From assembly GCF_015356855.1 (NCBI RefSeq), contig NZ_ARXR01000003.1, positions 124,001 through 188,000 of the forward strand: DNA of 64,000 nt. Direction: 5' to 3'. A model generated the notes under the pieces. It ran no database searches. It saw nothing but the letters and a program-made list of their open reading frames with translations, and was not told the origin of the DNA. This stretch comes from Alloalcanivorax venustensis ISO4 (GTDB lineage Bacteria; Pseudomonadota; Gammaproteobacteria; Pseudomonadales; Alcanivoracaceae). This document shows, one piece after another, positions 8,369-14,837 of the stretch; within the stretch, counting starts at the first letter, position 1, and the number at the start of each line of letters is the position of its first letter. The translations under genes were made by a program, and so were the position numbers.

Positions 8369-8647
8369 CTAATGGTAGTCCTGATAGTCAACGAGGATGG
8401 CGTCGCCGTCCTCGAATTTAAAGGTTAGCCGCCAGTTACCACTGATCGAGACGGCGTAATGACCGGCTAAGGCACCTTTCAGCGAGTGAAACCCCATCCT
8501 GGAGAATCCATCTCCTTCGGCGACGCACAGACGTTGAGTCGGGCCAGTTGGCGGCGGAGCTTCGGGGCATGGTTTGCCTGAATACCGACTGTGCTGCCGG
8601 TGGTAAAGAAACTTCTTCAGTCCCTTATGGTGAAAACTCTTAATCAT
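8369..8647 (-). CDS. higB: HigB toxin with a frameshifted central segment
   Basis: The N-terminus MIKSFHHKGLKKF and the C-terminal half (HSLKGALAGHYAVSISGNWR...VDYQDYH) are HigB/RelE family, and the total of 92 residues is exactly the usual length. Residues about 14-46 are unlike any HigB. Reading the same DNA one frame over gives the expected core (FFTTGSTVGIQANHAPKLRR and then LARLN...SPKEMDSPGWGF). An extra base near 8611 and a missing base near 8489 therefore cancel out. The shifted part normally carries structural helices, so activity as a ribosome-dependent mRNase is doubtful. Codons outside the segment are unaffected. Confidence 0.85.
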   Translation of the reverse strand: MIKSFHHKGLKKFLYHRQHSRYSGKPCPEAPPPTGPTQRLCVAEGDGFSRMGFHSLKGALAGHYAVSISGNWRLTFKFEDGDAILVDYQDYH

Positions 8648-8674
8648 TGACTTCCCCTATCAATGCGGCTCAAC

Positions 8675-8700
8675 TGTATCGTGTAACGCGTCGAGATACA
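8675..8700. promoter_or_regulatory. Candidate TA operator between higB and the phd-like gene
   Basis: TGTATC and GATACA form an inverted repeat with 14 nt between, in the 72-bp divergent gap. HigA and Phd proteins autoregulate through such palindromes; which one would bind here is not decided by sequence. Confidence 0.4.
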
Positions 8701-8719
8701 AACAGGAGTGAGTAGAGCA

Positions 8720-8929
8720 ATGGATGTTCAACAGGTGACAAAGTCACAGTTCAAGAGCCGGGCCTCGGAGTTGTTTCGTAAGATTGAGGAATCCGGTTTA
8801 ACCGTGGTGGTGACCGACCAGGGCAGGCCCGTTGTGGAGGTTCGCAGGTGCCGCAGGAATCAGCGCTCTCCTCTTGAGGTACTCCGAAATAGCGTGGTGG
8901 ATTTTAAGCGACCGACCGAACCAATCTAA
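8720..8929 (+). CDS. Orphan Phd/YefM-like antitoxin
   Basis: A 69-residue protein. QVTKSQFKSRASELFRKIEE and VVVTDQGRPVVEVRR are the Phd/YefM DNA-binding N-terminal fold, followed by a short tail. AGGAG at 8704-8708 lies 11 bases before ATG. A GTG at 8708 overlaps that SD and is unlikely as the start. No toxin gene follows: the sequence runs directly into the CRISPR leader. It may be a leftover antitoxin, an unlinked repressor, or one that protects against a toxin elsewhere. Confidence 0.75.
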   Translation: MDVQQVTKSQFKSRASELFRKIEESGLTVVVTDQGRPVVEVRRCRRNQRSPLEVLRNSVVDFKRPTEPI

Positions 8930-8956
8930 TGGGCTCGCAACCTGTCTTTGGTTGCA

Positions 8957-8998
8957 AAAGAGCATTGACTGCACTGAGATACGAGTTAGATGCTCTTT
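8957..8998. repeat. Inverted repeat at the outer edge of leader 1
   Basis: AAAGAGCAT (8957-8965) and ATGCTCTTT (8990-8998) are perfect 9-bp arms around a 24-nt loop. It lies between the orphan antitoxin and the conserved part of the CRISPR leader. It could end antitoxin transcription or bind a protein; no equivalent is seen before array 2. Confidence 0.55.
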
Positions 8999-9084
8999 AA
9001 AAATGCGGTCAAAATTCGTACAGGATGTTTGGTGGAAAATCTCGCTCCCGATTTTCCCTTATAAAACAATCATGTACATTTAGA
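8993..9084 (+). promoter_or_regulatory. Leader of CRISPR array 1
   Basis: An AT-rich stretch directly before the first repeat. It shares ordered blocks with the sequence before array 2: CTCTTTAAAA, GGTCA, TTGGTGGA, ATTTTC and AAAACAATCATGTACA. This places the leader on the left, so array transcription and spacer addition occur from this end. That agrees with degenerate repeats at the far end. Confidence 0.8.
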
Positions 9085-12000
9085 CTGTTCCCCGCACAGG
9101 CGGGGATAAACCGGCGGAAATCGGAGCGCTGGATGTCCAAGGGCACTGTTCCCCGCACAGGCGGGGATAGCCCGGCGGAAATCGGAGCGCTGGATGTCCA
9201 AGGGCACTGTTCCCCGCCCAGGCGGGGATAAACCGGACTTTGACCGGTTTTGCCGGTGCGCCTTCGACCTGTTCCCCGCACAGGCGGGGATAAACCGAAT
9301 CTGGTGCCGCGCCGTGGCGCCCGCGTGATCTGTTCCCCGCACAGGCGGGGATAAACCGGACTTTGACCGGTTTTGCCGGTGCGCCTTCGACCTGTTCCCC
9401 GCACAGGCGGGGATAAACCGCGACGGCGCCGAGTGATGGAAATGCTGTTGCACTGTTCCCCGCACAGGCGGGGATAAACCGCGACGGCGACGAGGGATGG
9501 AAATGCTGTTGCACTGTTCCCCGCACAGGCGGGGATAAACCGATAATCCGGTCATCGCGCTTCACCTTGTAACGCTGTTCCCCGCACAGGCGGGGATAAA
9601 CCGATCGCACTGACCGGAACGCCTACATCGCGTCTCTGTTCCCCGCACAGGCGGGGATAAACCGCCGGAATGAGCTGGCTCCCCCTGCTGAAGAAACTGT
9701 TCCCCGCACAGGCGGGGATAAACCGTCGGCGTCACCGAAAAAGGCGGCGTGCGGCCCCTGTTCCCCGCACAGGCGGGGATAAACCGTCGGCGTCACCGAA
9801 AAAGGCGGCGTGCTGCCCCTGTTCCCCGCACAGGCGGGGATAAACCGGAAGGCGCGACAGCCGCGCAGCTGGCTGCCATCTGTTCCCCGCACAGGCGGGG
9901 ATAAACCGATAATCCGGTCATCGCGCTTCACCTTGTAACGCTGTTCCCCGCACAGGCGGGGATAAACCGATAATCCGGTCATCGCGCTTCACCTTGTAAC
10001 GCTGTTCCCCGCACAGGCGGGGATAAACCGAAACCGCGCTGAACGTGGGTAAGCCGGCCGGTCTGTTCCCCGCACAGGCGGGGATAAACCGAAACCGCGC
10101 TGAACGTGGGTAAGCCGGCCGGTCTGTTCCCCGCACAGGCGGGGATAAACCGAAACCGCGCTGAACGTGGGTAAGCCGGCCGGTCTGTTCCCCGCACAGG
10201 CGGGGATAAACCGAAACCGCGCTGAACGTGGGTAAGCCGGCCGGTCTGTTCCCCGCACAGGCGGGGATAAACCGGCCGAAGCTGCGGCCGCTTGGGGTAT
10301 GAAGCTCTGTTCCCCGCACAGGCGGGGATAAACCGGCCGAAGCTGCGGCCGCTTGGGGTATGAAGCTCTGTTCCCCGCACAGGCGGGGATAAACCGATGT
10401 TGAATACCGACGAGGTATACAACTAGCCCTGTTCCCCGCACAGGCGGGGATAAACCGCCTACAGCCAGTGCCTGGCCTGGGTGGGCGAGCTGTTCCCCGC
10501 ACAGGCGGGGATAAACCGAAACCGCGCTGAACGTGGGTAAGCCGGCCGGTCTGTTCCCCGCACAGGCGGGGATAAACCGCGCCTTTTACACGTTCCGCCG
10601 CCCGATTCGATCTGTTCCCCGCACAGGCGGGGATAAACCGGCATCAGTCACTCACCGCCGTGTAGATCACATCTGTTCCCCGCACAGGCGGGGATAAACC
10701 GATAATCCGGTCATCGCGCTTCACCTTGTAACGCTGTTCCCCGCACAGGCGGGGATAAACCGATAATCCGGTCATCGCGCTTCACGATGGACGCCAAGGC
10801 GGCCTCGGCCATGCTGTTCCCCGCACAGGCGGGGATAAACCGGACCAGCTTCAAAATCAGGAAACCCAGCGCCTCTGTTCCCCGCACAGGCGGGGATAAA
10901 CCGGACATTCCGGCAGCCCGCTACCCGGAACTGTGCCTGTTCCCCGCACAGGCGGGGATAAACCGTCCGCCGACGGCAAGACCGGCATGATCACCTACTG
11001 TTCCCCGCACAGGCGGGGATAAACCGGGGTAATTACTACGAATATCCCGGCGCCAGGGCTGTTCCCCGCACAGGCGGGGATAAACCGCGAGCTTTCTTTC
11101 CTCAATTCTTCTATGTGGTCTGTTCCCCGCACAGGCGGGGATAAACCGGGTTGGCCCTCCGGGATCGCGCCCAGCGAGATCTGTTCCCCGCACAGGCGGG
11201 GATAAACCGGAAGGCGCTGCTTTCCTGATCGGGCCTTTCCCCTGTTCCCCGCACAGGCGGGGATAAACCGGCGGGCACTCGCTTCGACGCCCCGGCCCTG
11301 TCCTGTTCCCCGCACAGGCGGGGATAAACCGCGGGTTCCAGCGGGTAATGTGTCCATCAGGGGCTGTTCCCCGCACAGGCGGGGATAAACCTCCGGGAGC
11401 CGGGCGGGCAGCGTTTTAGGGCGGCTGTTCCCCGCACAGGCGGGGATAAACCGCGAGCTTTCTTTCCTCAATTCTTCTATGTGGTCTGTTCCCCGCACAG
11501 GCGGGGATAAACCGCGAGCTTTCTTTCCTCAATTCTTCTATGTGGTCTGTTCCCCGCACAGGCGGGGATAAACCGCGGGTGCCGAAGCGAGCCACCAAGG
11601 AAATGGCCTGTTCCCCGCACAGGCGGGGATAAACCGGGCGCGGATCGGTCGGGCGCCTATGCCATCCACTGTTCCCCGCACAGGCGGGGATAAACCGCAG
11701 GCTCTTCATGCCGGCCCAGAGACACCCCGCTGTTCCCCGCACAGGCGGGGATAAACCGCTCAGCGCCTGGTGTGGGGTCATCTGCTGCTCCTGTTCCCCG
11801 CACAGGCGGGGATAAACCGGGAACTCGCCGCGCTGCCGGCGATAGATCGCTCTGTTCCCCGCACAGGCGGGGATAAGCCGCGGATTCTCCACCAGCAGCT
11901 CATCGCGCAGATCTGTTCCCCGCACGGGCGGGGATAAACCGGGAACTCGCCGCGCTGCCGGCGATAGATCGCTCTGTTCCCCGCACAGGCGGGGATAAAC

Positions 12001-12368
12001 CGTGGCCCAACTGAGGTTTCTACAGGTGGTGTTGCTGTTCCCCGCACAGGCGGGGATAAACCGCGGATTCTCCACCAGCAGCTCATCGCGCAGATCTGTT
12101 CCCCGCACGGGCGGGGATAAACCGAGGTTGGGGTTGTTGGTGAGGCCGGCGCTGGTCTGTTCCCTGCACCTGCGGGGATGAACCGAACATCCGGCGGATA
12201 AACGCCCGGTCGCGGGTCTGTTCCCCACATCTGCGGGGATAAACCGGACTACAAGCCCTCGCACAACTCCTGAGAGGACTGTTCCCTGCACCTGCGGGGA
12301 TAAACCGTCGATGCCGTCAGTGAGCGGCCGCAGGCGGATCTGTTCCCCGCACTTGCGGGGTAGTAAGG
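9085..12368 (+). CRISPR. Type I-E CRISPR array 1, 54 repeats and 53 spacers
   Basis: The 29-nt repeat begins CTGTTCCCCGCACAGG and ends CGGGGATAAACCG; its CCCCGC/GCGGGG arms form the Cas6e hairpin. Spacers are 32 nt except for 33 nt at 9236, 9359 and 10904 and one of 51 nt at 10763-10813. By eye, 14 spacers are exact duplicates of others: for example five copies beginning AAACCGCGCTGAACG (10031, 10092, 10153, 10214, 10519) and four beginning ATAATCCGGTCATCG (9543, 9909, 9970, 10702). Repeats 2, 3, 38, 46, 47, 50 and the last four differ from consensus. The last (12340-12368) has lost its 3' end. It is served by the cas genes at 14838-23980. Confidence 0.98.
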
Positions 12369-12470
12369 GCGAGCCGTGGCGATATAGCAGACCTTTCGTA
12401 GCCCGGTTCGCACCTTTACACTGACGCGCGGCCATAGAGCCGGTACATCAATAAACGAAAGGAGGATGCA

Positions 12471-12668
12471 ATGAGGGGGATGTTGCTTGCCCTGGCGTCG
12501 TGCGCTGTTTTGGCTGGTTGTAGCACTGCTGGACCCTATGTCACGAACATTTCCAGCGATGGGGATAATGGCGTTAACGTCGAAAAGTGCGCCGTGAAGT
12601 TCAATTCCTTCACCGGTACGGTGTCGACCGCTGAATGCACGTCACAGCACATTAGATTGCGCCGGTAG
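12471..12668 (+). CDS. Small predicted lipoprotein
   Basis: A 65-residue protein with a lipoprotein signal peptide: MRGMLLALASCAVLAGC, lipobox LAGC with Cys17 as the lipidated residue. The mature part is about 49 residues (STAGPYVTNISSDGDNGVNV and on) with two further Cys that could form a disulfide. AAAGGAGG before ATG is a strong ribosome-binding site. No function is recognised. It lies between array 1 and the WYL regulator gene and could be a passenger of the island. Confidence 0.75.
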   Translation: MRGMLLALASCAVLAGCSTAGPYVTNISSDGDNGVNVEKCAVKFNSFTGTVSTAECTSQHIRLRR

Positions 12669-12690
12669 ATCGGATTATCAGCGCCACCTG

Positions 12691-12716
12691 GCCCGTCTCT
12701 TCGGCGGGCTTTTGGT
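12691..12716 (+). terminator. Terminator after the small lipoprotein
   Basis: GCCCG...CGGGC arms with a 9-nt loop, followed by TTTTGGTTTCTT. Moderate strength. Confidence 0.6.
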
Positions 12717-12947
12717 TTCTTGGGAGAGCAGAAAAAGACTCAGGCTGAGTCGGTGGCCGAGAAAGATCGGAGGGATTACGCTGCTGGTTCTTGCTGGCCC
12801 AGCGCTCGAAAGAGACCCCACGGGCCGGCTCCCGTGGGCAGCGTGCGCACCTGGTGGCCCTAATGCCGGGGGCGGCACATGCGCAAGCCGCCGCTATTAT
12901 ATGAAATTCGCCCCGCTGATCCAGGAATAGATCAGTCCGCAGGGGAG
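12717..12947. other. Intergenic stretch with no recognised gene
   Basis: Short frames exist on both strands, but none has a ribosome-binding site together with a recognisable protein pattern. No RNA gene or repeat was identified. Confidence 0.5.
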
Positions 12948-12965
12948 TTGTGACATAAGTCACAA
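12948..12965. promoter_or_regulatory. CRP/Vfr-like operator before the WYL regulator
   Basis: TTGTGAC-ATAA-GTCACAA, a perfect 7-bp-arm palindrome containing TGTGA-N6-TCACA, the CRP-family consensus. A -10-like TAATAA at 12985-12990 would put the site near -41, a class II activator position for the WYL gene. CRP/Vfr control of CRISPR systems is known in other bacteria; the assignment here rests on the motif alone. Confidence 0.7.
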
Positions 12966-13010
12966 AGAGCTAGAGTCAAACCACTAATAAAAAACGCATA
13001 AGGATTTGCC

Positions 13011-13973
13011 GTGACCCGCCTTGAACGCTTTTATCGCATTCACGGCATGTTGCGTCACGCTCGGCGTCCCGTACCCATGCGGCGTTTTACCGAAGAATTG
13101 GGGATAACTCGTAATACCGTCACCCAGGATTTTCAGTATCTACGGGACTTCTTCGGTGCGCCCATCGTCTACGATCGTGAACGCAACGGCCACCACTACG
13201 ACCCGGAAGCCCCGGAATTCGAGCTGCCCGGTTTCTGGATGAACGCCACCGAGCTATACGCGCTGCTGGCCTGCGAGCAGCTACTCGAATCCGTGCAACC
13301 TGGTTTGATGGGCCACCGGCTCACGCCCTTGCGCCAGCGGGTTCGTCGTTTGCTGGGTGATGCGGGCGATCACGCCGAGCGTTTGAGCGACAAAGTGCGG
13401 CTGCAAGCCGTACAGCAGCGTGCGGTAGCCAACCACATCTTTATTTCCGCTGCCGATGCCACCCTGGCCAGCAAGCGTCTCATCATTCGTTATATGCCAC
13501 GCAGCCGTGACCACCACGGTGAGCGGACCGTGCATCCCCAGCGGTTGCTGCATTACCGGCATAACTGGTATCTGCTTGCCGATTGCGAGCAGGCGTGTGA
13601 TTTACGGCTGTTTTCCTTGGACCGGATTGTCGCGTTTGAGGTCTCGGATGAGCCTGCCCGTGAGGTTTCCGTGGACCGATTGGATCAGTTCATGGACGAC
13701 AGTTTCGGGCTGTTTTCCGGTGAGCCTGCTGCCGAGGCACACCTGCGCTTTTCGCCTCGGGCGGCGCGCTGGGTGGCCGATGAATGCTGGCATCCGGATC
13801 AGGCAGGCGAGTGGCGGGATGACGGTTACCACCTGCGAATACCGTATTCCGACCCGACCGAGCTGACTATGGAGGTGCTCCGTTACGGTCCGGATGTGGA
13901 GGTGTTGGGCCCGAAGGCGTTACGAGAGGGGGTGCGTGATCGCTTAGATCGCGCTTTGAACGTATATAAGTAG
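13011..13973 (+). CDS. WYL-domain transcriptional regulator linked to type I-E cas genes
   Basis: A 320-residue protein: N-terminal winged helix-turn-helix (about 8-60, FTEELGITRNTVTQDFQYLR), linker, WYL domain (about 139-212, with HNWYLLAD at 184-191 carrying the name motif), and a C-terminal WCX domain ending ALNVYK. WYL proteins sense ligands or nucleic acid, and several sit beside CRISPR-Cas loci as repressors or activators. It starts with GTG at 13011, with AAGGA seven bases upstream. It is in the same direction as cas3 but separated from it by the minus-strand phd/vapC pair, so it is probably expressed from its own promoter behind the CRP-like box. Confidence 0.88.
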   Translation: MTRLERFYRIHGMLRHARRPVPMRRFTEELGITRNTVTQDFQYLRDFFGAPIVYDRERNGHHYDPEAPEFELPGFWMNATELYALLACEQLLESVQPGLMGHRLTPLRQRVRRLLGDAGDHAERLSDKVRLQAVQQRAVANHIFISAADATLASKRLIIRYMPRSRDHHGERTVHPQRLLHYRHNWYLLADCEQACDLRLFSLDRIVAFEVSDEPAREVSVDRLDQFMDDSFGLFSGEPAAEAHLRFSPRAARWVADECWHPDQAGEWRDDGYHLRIPYSDPTELTMEVLRYGPDVEVLGPKALREGVRDRLDRALNVYK

Positions 13974-13995
13974 GGGCGATGGCTATGAAATGGGG

Positions 13996-14424
13996 CTACA
14001 ACGAGGACAGGCCCAGCTCTTGGGCCGCCGCGAGAAGCTTTTTATCAAAAGCGGCGAAGATCATGGGTTTGCGTATCGGTTTAATGCTTCTTACCCGGTC
14101 CGCACCGGCCAAGTGAACACTGTCGTACCCACGCAGCCCGTGGCGGGCGGCCAGTTCTCCGGCGCGGCGGACCATGGGTATGTCGATATTGACGGTGCGC
14201 ACCGTGATCCAGTCCCGCTCAAATTGCTCTTGATACTGGATCAGTTCCGCGTCGGTGATGCGCTGCATCCTGTGGGCTCTGGCCAGAGCCGCCCGCATTT
14301 CGACGTAGGTGATCAGATGCGTACAGATTACGCCCGCCTTATCGATCGCCTCCCGAGTCCGGTCGCCGCCATCTTCGTCGAGGTACAGCTTCAAGAACGC
14401 GGACGTGTCCAGATACACAATCAT
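13996..14424 (-). CDS. vapC: VapC-type PIN-domain toxin
   Basis: A 142-residue PIN-domain RNase. The acidic metal ligands are visible: Asp6 in MIVYLDTSAF, Glu42 in TYVEMRAALA, Asp101 in GYDSVHLAGA and probably Asp127 in FAAFDKKL. Such toxins cleave tRNA or rRNA with Mg2+. The ATG at 14424 overlaps the antitoxin stop codon (ATGA), which fixes the start and shows translational coupling; an ATG four codons upstream is less likely. It is convergent with the WYL gene, 22 bp apart. Confidence 0.88.
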   Translation of the reverse strand: MIVYLDTSAFLKLYLDEDGGDRTREAIDKAGVICTHLITYVEMRAALARAHRMQRITDAELIQYQEQFERDWITVRTVNIDIPMVRRAGELAARHGLRGYDSVHLAGADRVRSIKPIRKPMIFAAFDKKLLAAAQELGLSSL

Positions 14425-14714
14425 TCGCGTACCCAATCAATCAGGTCGTCACTGCTAGGGGTGCCGGGCCGGGCCGGCGCGGGGTGCCGAACACCGTGCG
14501 GTTTCTCGCCGGGCGTCGTGGCGGGGTTCACCCAGGTTTGCGACTCAAGCCGCTCAATGAACGCTTGGTCTGACTCGTCGCCGGCTTCTTGGGTATCACC
14601 TGACAGGCGCGCGATAACGCGGCCACGGGAGGTAACCCGGATGTCCTCGCCTGCCTGTACTCGGCGCAAGTATTCGGACAGATGGTTTTTAAGGTCGCGT
14701 ACCGAGACATCCAT
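14421..14714 (-). CDS. Phd/YefM family antitoxin paired with VapC
   Basis: A 97-residue antitoxin: MDVSVRDLKNHLSEYLRRVQ and GEDIRVTSRGRVIARL form the Phd/YefM DNA-binding domain, followed by a disordered, Pro-rich tail that would wrap the PIN toxin. The start at 14714 is chosen for the family N-terminus; the frame extends much further upstream without homology and through the operator. It would repress its own promoter, which shares a 123-bp divergent gap with cas3. Confidence 0.85.
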   Translation of the reverse strand: MDVSVRDLKNHLSEYLRRVQAGEDIRVTSRGRVIARLSGDTQEAGDESDQAFIERLESQTWVNPATTPGEKPHGVRHPAPARPGTPSSDDLIDWVRE

Positions 14715-14728
14715 TGACAGAGCCCTCT

Positions 14729-14760
14729 TGTGGCCACATTTGCGATATTGTAGCCACAAT
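14729..14760. promoter_or_regulatory. Operator-like palindromes in the phd/vapC-cas3 divergent gap
   Basis: TTGTGGC (14729-14735) and GCCACAA (14753-14759) form an inverted repeat, and a second overlapping one, ATTGT-AGCC-ACAAT, is at 14747-14760. These are likely binding sites of the Phd-like antitoxin. Because the gap also holds the cas3 start region, the same protein could influence cas3. Confidence 0.5.
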
Positions 14761-14837
14761 ACTGGCAGGATATCCAGTGATGCCGTTTGGTGGGCAGAGG
14801 GAGTGCTACGTTGCTGTCGACCAACGGACATTGAGGC

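Noticed and set aside
8832-9083. An 83-codon plus-strand frame after the orphan Phd-like gene, considered as its toxin
   Set aside because: It overlaps the antitoxin in another frame, lies in the AT-rich leader, and shows no toxin family pattern.
9009-12435. Long minus-strand open frames through CRISPR array 1 encoding repeated YPRLCGEQ / IPACAGN / LSPPVRGT units
   Set aside because: They arise because the 61-nt unit has no stop codon in these frames. There are no start signals, and the repeats and spacers fully explain the sequence.
12652-12963. Short frames on both strands downstream of the small lipoprotein
   Set aside because: They run through a terminator and into the CRP-like site and have no family resemblance.
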